From the NCBI GenBank assembly GCA_051294375.1, contig CM119270.1:16364152-16428151 (forward strand): a stretch of DNA of 64,000 nt. Reading direction: 5' to 3'. This DNA is from Paraspadella gotoi (taxonomy: Eukaryota > Chaetognatha). A program made the position numbers and the translations under genes. This document shows, in pieces, positions 46,396 through 58,734 of this stretch. Each line of letters opens with the position of its first letter. Position 1 is the stretch's first letter. The notes beneath the pieces are model-generated. The model was given only the letters and a program-made list of their open reading frames with translations, had not been told where the DNA came from and searched no databases.

Positions 46396-47520
46396 TTTTT
46401 GGAGAAAAAGGTTTTTATTTTATTCTAAGTTTTTAAATTTATATAAATTTATATCTGAAAGAAAAGAAGAGGTCATTCGAAAGGCAATCAGTCAGTTGTT
46501 CATAAATCAAAAACAAATCAAAGAGAATTTAAAAATAAATGTTTTAAAATTACAATTGAAATGATTTAAAGTTTAAAAAAAGGTGTCATCTCTGAGCTTT
46601 CGTGCTCAGGTCGACGAAATGGGCGGGTGGATTTACAAGTTGACTCAAGCAGACAAAATCTGTTCGAGAAATAAAAAAATGATGGAAACAGGTTTTTTAA
46701 GTATAACACCAAATATATTAGTTGCTTGACCACCTTGAGTGTAGGTGCGTATTTATAAATACGTTCTACAACCATTACAAACGTGATGTAGAAAATGACT
46801 CTTATTTTCTACGCCCCGCAAGGTCGAGCGTTCGAGGTGGCGGCCGTCCGAGGACCAGTTTGAGCATATGTCCGCAAATTCTTGCAGGCTCTCTAAATCT
46901 TGAGAGTGGAAATAAATCTCGAAAACGTGGGGTAATTTCCGAAAACGTTCTATTTTATGAAGAATAAATAATAAAAATTGTGGTTTAAAACGTGAAATCT
47001 GTGGAACCTGTGAAAACTTTGGTTCCTGATGACCGTACTATTTTTTGAAATTGGTTCTTCACGAATAATCAGTATCTCAAAACTTGGGCTAAAAGAAGCC
47101 AAATAAAGGTGACCAGACAGCCGAAAGAATCGGTCAAAAGATTGACCGGAGGAGAGACAATATTTTACACCTGATGATACCAGGCTAGCAGTAATACCGT
47201 TTAAATTTGTCTTCGCGCTCGTCAAATTTTTAAGAAGCGCGAGATTTAGAGAAAGACCAGGAAAATACTTTTAATTATTATTACGACATAATGAATTAAA
47301 AACTTCAAATATAGTGTTAATGTGACAATGGGCGCGTCTTATGTCAATTTCTCATTTAACATGGGATGTATCAGATTTTAATATTTGTTTTATTTATAAA
47401 AAAAAAGATTACTTTATTACGTGTCTTGAAATGCGTAGAATTATTAAAATTGATTATATTAATATATGTATTTCAGGATCGCCGTCCACATCGTGGTCGT
47501 CGATCGTTTTCCACTTGGCC
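46396..47520. other. Upstream region of the MCT gene
   Basis: AT-rich DNA with no gene I can support. GTTCGAGGTGGCGGCCGTCC near 46830 is the only GC-rich patch. The MCT promoter should lie at the left edge, but no TATA box or known motif is obvious. Confidence 0.4.
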
Positions 47521-48260
47521 TTCGTCGTCGTCGTCGTCGTCGTCGATCGTCGTCGTCGTCAAAGTCATCGATAACAAAACCAAAAGAAAAGAAAAACTTT
47601 CCATTTTTCCCGAAGGCGTAAGGTTGCGACCTCAATCGCGGCGCGCCGCGCCGCCTGCCGCCGCCGCCGCCGCCGCCCGCCGCCACCAGCCGCCGCCCGC
47701 CGCCGGCCACCGCTCCTCGTCGCCATTTCCGTTCTTTGGCAATCGCGTCACAGATTTGATCCAAGGCGTATTTGTCCAAAAAATGAGAATCTCTCTCTCT
47801 CTCTCCTCTCTCTCTCCCTTCTTCTTTTCCATCATCTCTCTCTCGTCTCTCTCTCTCTCTCTCATCTCTCCCTACAACACCGCTTCGTGTCGACGGTCTT
47901 CCTCGCGAGGGCGCGTTGACGTGAAATAGGGTCGGCGTCTCGCGCATGGCCGCGTGGTGCGTTTTTCGATCCGCGCGTCCACGAATCCGTCGCACGAAGA
48001 ATCCGCACTCGAGGAAGCTTGAAAACGCTGACGTCGTTGTTTCTTATAGTAAAATCCGTTGTCACACGCACGCATCAGAGCGCATGTTTCATGTGCACGC
48101 GCACGGTGTTCTTTTTATTCGGATTCCGTTACCGCGTCGTCGCACGTAGCGTTGATGCGTCCGTTTCCGTTTCGGCGCGGGAGGCGGGACTGCGGCGAGA
48201 GGACGACGTCGAAAAAGGCCGCCGCACCACATCCGCGCGGTGGTCCAGGGGCTGAGGTCA
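47521..48260. other. CpG-rich block with CGT and CCG repeats
   Basis: (CGT)n at 47521-47565, a GCCGCC tract at 47640-47715, a CT tract at 47790-47865, then CpG-dense unique sequence to 48260. It looks like an unmethylated CpG island or promoter-like region. A minus-strand frame over the GCC tract codes mainly Ala/Arg/Gly and is a composition effect. No exon is supported. Confidence 0.4.
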
Positions 48261-48712
48261 CTGTCAGGGGTCACGAGTGGGGGTCGTCGGGTTAGATACG
48301 CGAACATGCGAAAGGGGAGAGACGGGGGACCGGAGTTGGGCGAGAGGGGGGAGAAGCGAGGGAGTAGGGGGGTAGGTGGTGATGGAATGATACCGTTGGT
48401 GAACGGGGATCAATGAGAAAACCGAGGAAGTGAAAGGTTGGCCCTGGGATGGTAACTCGAGGGTGTACAAGAAAAGGCGCCTGAAAAAAACTGGTAAGTT
48501 CCCCGTGAGGCTGAGGAGAAAGTGTTGAAAAAGGAAAATTTCTCTGAGTGAGGGAAGGGCGGGGTTTTTGGATGGAGAGGAAAAGGAGAACCACGGGGAC
48601 GGGATGAGGGCAACAGCCGGTTGAACCCATCTGCAATAGAGATACATCACGTAGCAGAAAAGGAAAATGGGGAAGAAAAAAAAAGGAAGATGAAAGGAAG
48701 ACAATTGTTTGA

Positions 48713-48828
48713 NNNNNNNNNNNNNNNNNNNNNNNNNNNNNNNNNNNNNNNNNNNNNNNNNNNNNNNNNNNNNNNNNNNNNNNNNNNNNNNNNNNNNNNN
48801 NNNNNNNNNNNNNNNNNNNNNNNNNNNN
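48713..48828. other. Assembly gap (116 N)
   Basis: Run of N next to a (GA)n microsatellite. Confidence 1.
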
Positions 48829-48969
48829 GAGAGAGAGAGAGAGTCTTGTATGTCGCTTTATTCATGAATTTTTTTATGATCGGCTTTTATTTATAACATA
48901 GAAATAGTTAAAACCGTTTATGAACAGAGGGTTTAGTACAAATTTAAAAGAAAATAAGTTCCGCTTTTT

Positions 48970-49004
48970 TTAATTCCCTCTCCTCTTTCTCCATCTCTCT
49001 CTCA

Positions 49005-49047
<43 letters not shown>

Positions 49048-51500
49048 TTCTCTCTCTCTCTTCTCTCACTTTTTTCTTTGGGGGGTGGGGGCGGTTGGGG
49101 GCGCAGGGAATGGAACGGAGTTGCTCAGAGTCATCTCGTCGCAATTTCTTTTTGTCTTTATTTTCTTTGTTGGTTAATTAGTAACAGACGCAGCCTTTGC
49201 AGCGTGAAATTCTGTAATTCATTATTAAACTTAACGTCACATATAACATTGGTACAATGTAATATTTAGAACCAAACTTTTAAAAATATTAGAAAACGCG
49301 CACGTATTAGCCAACTTCACTTATTAACGTGGAAAATTTTTTGAAAAGTAATTTTAAAAAATAAGAATATGTTATTGTTATTATGTATTTACCTTCGTAT
49401 TTAGTAGTAGTCTAATATTAATAAATTTCGACGACCTTTATCTTCATTTTCCCCAAAGAAAAAGTCTTTTTTTAATTCTGAGATCATCTGGAGAGAAGAA
49501 AAGTTATCAAGCCATGTACATAAGCATGTTCATAAAGATATGTAAAACTGTCTTGAGGTGAGACACATTTGGAATAGTTAAAGAAAAGGAGTTTTATATT
49601 TATTTCATAAACTTTAAAATAAAACTCCTCTTTTGTTAATTAAGAGGTATAAAGGTTTAAATTGATTTGAATTTTCCGCCGTTTCACTTTGGCGAGGGGC
49701 GGGCTCTCTCTCTCTCTTCTCTTCTCTCTCTCTCTCTCGTCTCTCCTCTCTCATCTCTCTCTCATCTCTCCTCTCTCATCCTCTCTCTCTTATCTTTCTT
49801 GAACTCGGGTCAAACTAAAATCCCTCGTTATCATTCAACATCAATTTTGCGATTTTTAAATTCGTCATAATTACGAAATCCTATTTTTTGCTTTCAAATT
49901 CTGTTCACGGTCAAATTCAAAAATTTAAAACATTTTCGTCGATTTGAGATATTATATTCAAGGCAAAATTATTTAGCGGTTCGACCATCCTCTCCCCTGT
50001 CACAATACTAATTGAAGCATAACCATGACGACAAACGCCAATGTGACCCCAGGAGAGGTACAGCTACTACATAAAAGCCTATGCCCCCACAACTCACGCT
50101 CTACTCACTCATCCACCTCTGTAAGTCAGGGCTCACTGAGTTAAGAAACACTCAAAAAGTGATGGTGTCTTGTCATGTGGAAGGTATATTCATTAGGTCC
50201 AGCCCATCCCTATTGGTCAGAGAGAGAACTGTTAACGTTTCATTCCTTATCCCATATTGTATAAAATGTAATCCATATTCCACAGTTCTCGGACTTTCCT
50301 CTGGCATTGGAGAGCCAAAGCTGAGACCAGACCACAGGCGCTACTACTGTACCACTGTGAAAGGGTTACGCGATCATTGAGAGTTTCAGGAAAGCACCCA
50401 AAATGCACAGTGTGAGATGCCTCCTATCGCATTATGGGACCATCTACAGATTGCGCGAAAAGAAGTTTATGCGGTTATGGTCATTCGCAACGCCTTTAGA
50501 ATCGCACGTTCCTTGTATTATTAAATCTAGCTAATTGTTTACTAGTTGCAGAATCGATTTGTGTCCTTCCTTTTTCTTTCTGGAAGGAAGTTGGAATTTT
50601 TTAGGTTTTAATATAATTCAATGTTCATGACAAAATTCGATAATGTTAGGCAAGATCAAGGACTATTTTTTTACCGATAACAATTTTAAAGATGACCACA
50701 TAAATGAGAACTATACATGATTAATTTAAACTTTTATTCTTCGCCTCTCAAAATCCTGACTTGATGAGATCATCAAGAGCTCCTTTTTAAGTCCGCACCG
50801 TTATGAATTTCAGGATGCAACCAAAAACCGTCTCTGTCGGAGTTTGCCGGCAAACCCTCGACAAGAGCTTTCTTGTGGGAAAGGATAAGAACCCAGACTT
50901 GTTCAATTTTATTAGCGTAATATTTGATAATTTATAACATTAATTTATCCGGTCTCTCTCCTCTCTGCAATCCTCGATTACATCTTTCAGGCTCGCTGCC
51001 TATCTCTTCATCACTTTTCTGGCGACCTGTGCATCTTAGCCTTATCACATCCCTGGTCTCTTCTTACAATTACATTCCCTCACATATTCTGCTAAAATAC
51101 CCTTCGCATTATCACTTTGGTTAACTGTCTTCGTCAAAAGGCTTTTCACCATACCATTCTCTACCATCCAACTTCCGTTCTTATTCTTTTCCACTCCCCT
51201 AGCTCTTTCTACTTTTTCTTATTTTCATCTGTCAATAAGCCTTCTTCTCTCTATCCAGCCCCAATCCTCCTCCTCTAGTCACATGTCCTGGCACTAGACG
51301 CTCTTTTCCAGGCGCAAGACTTTCTTCGGGCGCTCTAGCCCTAGACGTAACCGGAGCGACCTCTTGTCCCGACTTAACACTGTCATCTTGTCAAGTTTAA
51401 CACCTGTTCTTTTATTTAAGCCAACAGTTCGCCTCTTTCCCCCTTTTATCGGCCCCAACATCTTGTTCAGCCAACATCCTTCTCTATTCGAACCCCTTCA
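48970..51500. other. Intergenic DNA
   Basis: CT-rich tracts at 48975-49070 and 49705-49790 are separated by AT-rich DNA. About 50000-50470 and 50950-51480 are of balanced composition with short unrelated open frames; they may be old inserted repeats. No gene is supported. Confidence 0.4.
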
Positions 51501-51637
51501 CTAGCCTTTTATCCAGCTTGGTAATTTATCCGACTTTTGAAGGGAGGAAGCTTGACGAAAGTGATTGAGGAAAGGTTCCACTTCGTCCATTTTCGACGCC
51601 CCGTACTTGAAGTTGGAGTAGCCGATCGCCTCACCAA
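51501..51637 (-). other. Candidate terminal exon, minus strand
   Basis: A pyrimidine-rich CCCCCCCTCTTCTCCGAG acceptor ends at 51638, followed by an open frame of about 45 codons to a TAG at 51501. It includes GEAIGYSNFKYGASKMDEVE and FLNHFRQASS. The composition is protein-like. I do not recognise the family and found no matching upstream exon. A plus-strand frame at 51664-52200 is an alternative. Confidence 0.25.
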
Positions 51638-51663
51638 CTCGGAGAAGAGGGGGGGTCGTCTAG

Positions 51664-52200
51664 GTGGGCCACCACGCCTGCAACGTCGGCAGAACTGAGG
51701 GTGAACGAAGAACGCGAAAGTATTCGTGCAGATGGAGGACCAATTCTTTTCTCTGTTTTCAGTATTTTGTACGAGACACACTGCTTATCTTAATACCCCA
51801 CCTCAACCGTGCGTCCCGAGTTCAATCCCGGACCGTCCACCGGAGGGAAGGTTTTTTTATGCAACGGTTTTTAAATGTTGTTTTGTTTAAGCGGCCAATT
51901 CGGTGGGATGCTCCAGAACCGGTTGTGATTCCCTTCACCCGGAAAGAAAAGGGATCTGCATTTCCATCTTCTCGTATTCATTTATCTCTTGAAGCCTCGA
52001 CGTGCATGGAGGTGGCGCGAAGCGTATTGCTGAAGCTCGGGGGTGCGCATCGAAGAGAGACTGAAGAATCTTTGCTCACGTTTTTCAACGAAGACTCTTC
52101 CACCTGCGCCTCGAGCGTTTTGATTTTGCTTCACCTTTCTCCTGATCATTCCGAAAACCCATTGCAAATCAAAATGGATTGTGTAATCAGTCAGGAATAG
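51664..52200 (+). other. Uncertain 178-codon plus-strand frame
   Basis: An open frame with a protein-like second half (for example MEVARSVLLKLGGAH). The first half overlaps a tRNA-like word, GAGTTCAATCCCGG at about 51818-51831, which resembles a pol III B-box, so that part may be a SINE remnant. Function unknown. Confidence 0.2.
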
Positions 52201-52789
52201 GTACCATTAAAATAAATTAACTTACGGTGTTACAGTCCTTCGATCCGTCAAGCTCATGGGAACTGTCTTTATTGGGTTGAACCGGTTCTGTACACGGGTA
52301 ACACATAACAATAATTACTGTCTTTACAATTGTGTGTGATTAAGGTCTAACCATCTTTTTGGTTTTTAATTTTACTATCATATTTAAAAATATAGCTGTT
52401 TTTGCTACTTTCAATATCTTCTACCTTAATCAAGGAAGAAGCAAAACTTTTTAGTTTTAAACGTGATTTTTTAGTTTTTTTACATTATCCACTCGCCGGG
52501 ACGTTTCCATCGAAACTTGATTTTTCAAGCTCCATCCACAATTCTTTACCCACATAACATAATTTTAATCAATCGCCAGTACATCTCATGAGTATTACTG
52601 GCATTAAGATCTAAGGGTGAGATGAGTTGATTTATGATGCGAGAGAGAGAGAGTGAAAATGAGAAACGAGGCAACAGATTTTCTACAATTGATTGTTTCT
52701 TCAACGTTTGTGGATGAGTTGAGTGACGCATGTCTCTCACTTGAGACGGAAGTTTATTGAAGATTTGTGCGATAGGTGCTAAGTCGGCT

Positions 52790-53180
52790 CAAGAGTGCTA
52801 TCTGCAACTACTTTAACCCCATCTTAACAGTCTCTGGTCCTGGGCTTGGACCCAGTTTATGGCATTTCACTTTCTGCCAGGGTAGGTACTGGGTTGGGAT
52901 TGAGCCGATAGTTAGAGTTCATGTGCGCAGGTCATGTGCCAGGGTAGTTACTGGGTTGGGATTGAAGCCGATAGGTTAGAGGTCATTTGTGCCAGCCAGG
53001 GTCATGTGCCAGGTCATGTGCCAATCGCGGTAGTACTGGTTGGGATTGAAAGCCCGATAGTTTCAAGAGGTCATTGTGTTGATGGCTTCCACTCAAAGGG
53101 CCACGGGTCACACCCACAAGGTCATGTGTTGAATGTTCGGCTTCACTCAAAGGGCCACTGGGTCAACCCAAAGGTTTTCG
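52790..53180. repeat. Degenerate tandem repeat (GGTCATGTGCCAGGG type)
   Basis: GTCATGTGCCAGG, GTACTGGGTTGGGATTGA and GCCGATAG recur in order with irregular single-base changes. This looks like a minisatellite read with errors, or a heavily decayed one. Confidence 0.65.
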
Positions 53181-53259
53181 GTGCTTTATGGCTACGGGTG
53201 AATTATATGCCAATGCCCGATTTTCTACAGATTACATTCTCACCATTTTGTGTGGGTTG

Positions 53260-53810
53260 CAGTGCATAGATAAGTTCTCAACACATGTTGAGTGAGATAA
53301 ATGACAACTCAGTCTCACGTTAGTTGAGGGCTTTCATTACAAGATTTGTCTCACGTTTGTGTGAGTTTTACCATGCAAGATAGTCTTCACTATTTATAGT
53401 GTGAGTTGAGTGAGAATGAGAGTCATTTTTACTGTTTCGCGTTTTGTGAGTTGAGGTTGAAGATAGTCTCACGTTTGTGTGAGTTAAGTGTTTATAGATA
53501 CAAGATCCCATCGTTTTTTGTGTGAGTTGTTACGTTGTTATGCGCAGTCTTCCTGATTTGCCTGGTGTCACAGTGGTTATAAATTTCAAGTTTATTTGGT
53601 CTCACCGTTTGTAGTGTGTTTAGTTTGAGTGCAAGTAAGGTTGCACCTCATTTGTGTGGTTTTTTCGTAGTGTATGGGTCTCACTTTTGTGTGAGTTGAG
53701 TTTTGAGAATAGTCTAACAACGTTTGTCGTCGCTCGTTAGAAGTAGATGATAGTCCAACGTTTGTTGTGAGGTTGAGACTGACTTATAGTCTTTCACGTT
53801 TGTCGTGACG
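53260..53810. repeat. Degenerate tandem repeat with CTCAC-GTGAG hairpins
   Basis: Variants of AGTCTCACGTTTGTGTGAGTTGAG recur about ten times. Each unit can pair CTCAC with GTGAG around a six-base loop. Open frames crossing it are not genes. Confidence 0.65.
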
Positions 53811-54462
53811 CTTGAGTATGATATCATTCTGGATTCACTCAAACGTCGGTGTTCCCTCTCAACCGCACTCAAACTATTCCTGTGCCCAACTCTCCTTCCC
53901 TCCTGCTGAAGGGTACGATCGGCGGATTTCTCCACAGAGTTTTCTCATGATCCCCGCGATTCTACCAAGCGTTACTCATTCCAGTTCACACACACCTACC
54001 CCCTTCGTCCCCCTGTCTTCCCTCCCTTTCTTCTTTCCCTCTCCAAACTCCGCTCACCCTCTCCGTGCACTTTTCGCATGTTCGGTACTAACCCGACACG
54101 ACCACACTTCAAGTTTACCTCTTGTGAGCGTTACGCCATCTCAGTGGCTCCTACTGAACCCGGCAGGAGATGGTGGCGCGCAGTCTTTTTTCTGGGACGT
54201 TACTCTCTCCAGCAGCCGACTGTCATCGCACTCGTCTCCCGAGAGACGACGTGAGAAAGCTCCGGGAAAGCACGCGTCACGGCACGTTTGGACGAACGGC
54301 GATTCTTTTAATGTCCATTAATTCCCTCGGATTACGCTCTCAAGGTTATTGTACTCACTTTTCTCTTTTTTTAACTTATACAAGTGTACAACCATTATCA
54401 TCTCTCGATACTCCGCCCCCAGGATATTTCATAACGACATTGGCATTATCAATTTTACAATA

Positions 54463-54494
54463 TACTCTCTCTCTCTCTCTCTCTCTTCTTCTCT

Positions 54495-54534
<40 letters not shown>
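54463..54534. repeat. CT microsatellite
   Basis: About 70 bases of interrupted (CT)n. Confidence 0.9.
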
Positions 54535-54536
<2 letters not shown>

Positions 54537-54564
54537 TATAAACAACTCGGACAGGATGACAAAT

Positions 54565-54589
54565 NNNNNNNNNNNNNNNNNNNNNNNNN
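54565..54589. other. Assembly gap (25 N)
   Basis: Run of exactly 25 N. Confidence 1.
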
Positions 54590-54801
54590 GAGATAAATAG
54601 AGAGACAGAGAGAAAGAGGAAGTTTTATGTTGGTCCATCACGATCTCGACGCCTCGAAGTCCTCGTCTCATCTTCGCGACGGAGACGAGATTCGAACCCG
54701 AGACACCTTGTTTATGGAGTCGGAAGAAGGTGAGGAGCGTTGGGTATGGAGTGAGGCATCGGATTGTTGAGAGGTGATGTATAGATGAGCTTCTTTTTTG
54801 A

Positions 54802-54811
54802 NNNNNNNNNN
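54802..54811. other. Assembly gap (10 N)
   Basis: Run of exactly 10 N. Confidence 1.
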
Positions 54812-55230
54812 TCGTTTGTGTTACCGAAGAGGTGATGAAGATTGTGGAGTAGGTGAAGTGTCAGGTTATTCCTCTGGATGTTTATGCAAATTACGTAAAA
54901 TGGCATAAGTTAAGTGGAAAATGACCTTCAAAATACATAGCAAAAAAGGGTTCAAACGAGCAACATTTATTTCCTATAGTGAGGTAAATGTGGTAAGTTA
55001 CATAAAATGACGTAAGATGATGTAAAATGTCGATGAAATGATGTTTCTTTGTTTCCTTTTTTTTTCGTTTCACTTCATTGTTCATTTTAATTCTTAACTT
55101 ACTTTTCACGCGAACTTCTTTCACCCCTTACGTCCACAGTAATCATCACTGTCTCTCTCTCTCTCTCTCTAGCTCGCTATTCCTCTCCCTTCTTTCCTCC
55201 TCTTCATCCTCAAGTAAAGTCGACTCTTCG

Positions 55231-55244
55231 GTTTCCATGGCGAC
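55231..55244. promoter_or_regulatory. Possible second X-box
   Basis: GTTTCCATGGCGAC fits the loose RFX consensus (RGYYNCCATGGNRAC). It is followed by GC-richer sequence and open frames (55078-55611) but no certain gene. Confidence 0.3.
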
Positions 55245-55672
55245 GCGTTATGAGTCCTGGGGCGGGTTTTATGGGCAATCAAACTCGGATTGGTCAGCGC
55301 CGGGCGCCGTGTTCCCCTTTTTTTTTCTCTTCTCTACCGGCGTTGCTCGTGGAAATGCGGCGTCCCGAGACGGAATATGGACGTCGGTCGACGATTCCTG
55401 TCACTTCCGGTTTATTTACGAACGCGAAAGGTTTTTTTCTTGCGCGCGCATCGTTTTTCTTTCCTTTTCTTTTCTCTTTGTGGTTTCGGTGGAAGGGAAA
55501 AGAAGGATGGAGTGTGGAATAAAGAAAATGGCGATGAGGAAGATTAAGTGGGATGGAATAAGAAAGATTAGGTGGGATGGAATAAGGAAAATTAACCCGA
55601 AAGCTTTTTAATGTTACTAACGGGCTTGTAAAATGTAAAATGTTGAAAATATCTTGACAATGCAATAGTAAT

Positions 55673-55734
<62 letters not shown>

Positions 55735-56842
55735 AGAAGAGAGAGAAAGAGAAAGAGAGAGAGAGAGAGAGAATTTCGTTGCACAGGAAACCCGACCTAA
55801 GGCAAAGGCAAAAGGGAGACCAGAGGCCACTGCCCAATCGTGAACAGTCAACGAGTGGGAGACTTGGAAAAAAGGCAGAGGATAGGAAAGAGAGAGAGAG
55901 AGAGAGAGAGTAAAGGAAGGGAGAACACAAGGGAGGGCAGTATAGAGTAAAGGCAGAAGAATAACTGTCAATCTTTCGCTGAGTAAAAAAGGTAGGAAAA
56001 ACAATTGTTAGCCAAGCGTGTAAAATAAAATGAGAAGCCCAGAAATATATTTGAATAGACAATTTAAAAAAATAAACTAACCTGCAACGAAAAAAATATC
56101 GATCCAATTCGGATTGTCAATTCGTCTCAAGAGGCTTCTCCTCGCTTCATTGTTGAAACCTCACAGCACGGCTTTGTTGCATTCTCACGGTGCCGAAATT
56201 TCACATTGTTAAAGTTCCGCAACCTCTCTGCGCCGCAGACCAATCCCGACTTTACCCCCTTACACTGATCCATTTCTTCCCCTCACCCTTTTACCCACCT
56301 TTTCTTTCGTCTCAAACCGGCAATCCATTTTTTTTTCAAAAGAAAACGAGGATCCTAAAAACAAAATGGCATCGCAGCAATTTTTTTCAGGTGAAGAGCA
56401 CAAAAGGGAATCGAAGAGAATTCCTTTTTTCTTTCTTTTTAATTTCAGTTCTTGTTGTATGTAGTTTCGAACTTTTGATTCCCTGGACTCGAAGTCAATG
56501 TCTATGTACTTTTTTATGAAGGTTAATTTAAAAGTTTAACTAATAAACTAATAACGTATTTTGTGACATTATTTATGTACAAAGCCTATATGAGAGTGAA
56601 ACTTTGTACAGATAGGTAAGGAATATGATTAAACTTTCTCAACTCAGGAGCCGCAGTTGCTGCTTGGAAAAAATCTTCGTGATGCTCGGTTTTTAGTTTG
56701 TACTTACACTTACACCAAAAGTCGAGGAATGACGCCTCGGGAACAGCTTATCAGATTTAATGTTTTGAAAGTGTATAGATAGACGGGCTTTAATTTTAAG
56801 TGTTATAGGATTTACTTTTTGAAATTTTTGCGCAAGAGGTTA
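55245..56842. other. Intergenic DNA
   Basis: Includes a (GA)n tract at 55675-55770 and a second short one near 55890-55910. The rest is mixed-composition DNA. The long minus-strand frame at 55294-56004 runs through the GA tract and is not supported as a gene. Confidence 0.4.
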
Positions 56843-56938
56843 TGAAATTGGTACAACCAATATAAAAATTATCCATTCATTTAATAAATAAGCTATCTTA
56901 CCCCTGACTTTGGACAGGCTTTGGTGGTTTATATTACA
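56843..56938 (-). repeat. Copy of dispersed hairpin-ended repeat
   Basis: In the sense reading: AAACCACCAAAGCCTGTCC, AAAGTCAGGGGTAAGATAGC, TTATTTATTAAATGAATGG, then ATATTGGTTGTACCAATTTCATA. Same block order as at 28146-28259. Confidence 0.7.
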
Positions 56939-56977
56939 AATATCCACTACGCTCTCACCAAAAAAATACTCTTAATA

Positions 56978-57002
56978 NNNNNNNNNNNNNNNNNNNNNNN
57001 NN
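56978..57002. other. Assembly gap (25 N)
   Basis: Run of exactly 25 N. Confidence 1.
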
Positions 57003-57059
57003 TTTAAAATTAGGTAATAATGTTACAAGTATGCAATTGATCGTAATCGTGTTTCAAAG

Positions 57060-58242
57060 GAAAAAAAAAGAAAAGAAAGAGAAATAGAAAGAGAAAGAAA
57101 GACAAAAAGAGAATGGAGGCAAAAATCCATGGAAAAGTTATAAGAAGAAATGAAAGAAATACAGTGAAGATAGAAGAAGAAAGAAAGAAAGAAAGAAAAA
57201 AAAGGAAAGAAAGAAAGAAAGAAGAAGAAAGAAAAAGAAGAAGAAAGAAGAAACGAAAGGAAAGCAAGCAAGAATAAAGAAAAAAAAGAAAAGAAGAATA
57301 TAGAAAGAATAAAGAAAATAAAGAAAAGAAGAAATAAAAGAAGAATATAAGAAATCAAAGAAAAAAGAAAAAGAAGGAAGGAAAAAGAGGACGGAAGCGA
57401 GCGACGCGAGCGAGGCGAGGCGACCGACTCGATGCCGCGATACCACCGTCGGAAGATGGAAGAAGCCATTTCAAAACCATTTACTTTTTGAATCCCATTT
57501 GAATCGGCGAGGGTGCGACGAGGAGCGATGAAGGCCGCGATCTTCGGGCCCTTCGCCTCCCCCCCCCTTCGCCCCCCCTCCTCGAATCGTCCGCCTCGTT
57601 TTCCTTTCACGCCTTAAACCTTCGTCCATGAGGTTTTTGGTCTCATTTTTCCTACTTCCTCATTTTATTTTACATTCTCTAACCATTTTCAACTATTTAC
57701 CATTTTCCTTTTGATTTTCAACTTGCCCCTTACTAAGCTTTCTTCTACATTTTCTCCAAACTTTTTTCCTATTTTATTATTTTCTTTTCCTACCATCTAC
57801 TCGTTCTATTCTTTTACTTCGTACCTCTTTCCCTTTAATTTTATTTAATATTACGATATTACGTCACCTTTTTCCTTTTTCTTGTTTTCCTCGTTTCCTT
57901 TTTCTCCTCTTCCCCCATAACCCGAAACCTCGCGCCTCCAACACCGCCGCCAAATTTTCCTTTTTTTTTCTTTTTCTTTTCTAAAATCCAAAATTCCGTC
58001 GGCAATTCCGTCGACCAATCAGAGAGAAAATACGGGAAGCTGGGCCAATGAGAAGACGGACGAGTGAAGAGAAGAGGGGGAGAAGAAGAGAGAGAGAGAG
58101 AGAGAGAGAGAAACGAGACGGAGAAGAGAGAGAGAGAGGAGAGCAGAGAGGAGAGCGAAGAGAGAGAGAGAGAAAGCGCCAGGGAAAAGAAAAAGAAAAA
58201 AAAAAAAGGAGGGGGAGTAATGATTTTTTTTTCCATCCTCAA
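57060..58242. other. Purine-rich then pyrimidine-rich intergenic DNA
   Basis: A GAAA/AAGA-rich block at 57060-57390, a short GC-rich stretch at 57395-57600, a pyrimidine-rich stretch to about 57990 and a GA tract at 58085-58180. The Phe/Ser/Leu-rich frames follow from base bias. No gene is supported. Confidence 0.45.
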
Positions 58243-58722
58243 ATTCCATTTTGGCGGGCATTTTCTCATCTCGGGTGCCATCGCCCGCGCTTCCACGGTT
58301 GCGAGGTTCAGTGCCAGTGACAGTTTCACTCGATCCACCTTCGTGAGTCCCGAAGATGACGACGACGACGCGCACGACTGGACGACGACGACGAAAAAAT
58401 CCATCGTGATGATGATGGGCGACAAAGTTGACTGAACGCCGATCTAATATCTTCCCGACAAGAAAAATCGAATGACAATAAGCGAATGGGAGACAAAGGG
58501 CGTGACTACGTTACCGGAGACGACATCCAGGTGATAAGAGTGAAAGATCGAAAACAGTGAGGAGAGAACAAAGAATTATTAAATGTGAAATTTTAAGGTA
58601 CTAAAAAATTAGAGGCCCTATCAATTGTGCTTCGCAGAATGAAGTTTTTTTTGTTTAATGAGAACACTGACATTTGTCAGATTTATTTATGGACATAAAA
58701 GACCAGTTTCCAAGAATTAAAT
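58243..58722 (+). repeat. First copy of a 490-bp direct duplication
   Basis: Starts TTTTGGCGGGCATTTTCTCAT and includes a GACGACGACG run, GTTGACTGAACGCCGAT and GTGATAAGAGTGAAAG. The same blocks recur in order at 58735-59283. A minus-strand frame over 58240-58375 is open and protein-like, but no splice sites support it. Confidence 0.8.
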
Positions 58723-58734
58723 CTCTCTCTTTTC

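Noticed and set aside
52776-53269. Two frames with repeated GYWVGIE-type words
   Set aside because: The protein repeats only mirror the degenerate DNA tandem repeat.
53812-54321. 169-codon plus-strand ORF
   Set aside because: Ser/Pro/His-rich with no domain, no splice context, and it starts inside the degenerate repeat.
54640-54705. ATTCGAACCC word as a possible tRNA gene
   Set aside because: It resembles a reversed B-box, but no A-box or cloverleaf can be built around it.
55294-56107. 236- and 171-codon minus-strand ORFs
   Set aside because: They span a long GA microsatellite and have no protein-like segment outside it.
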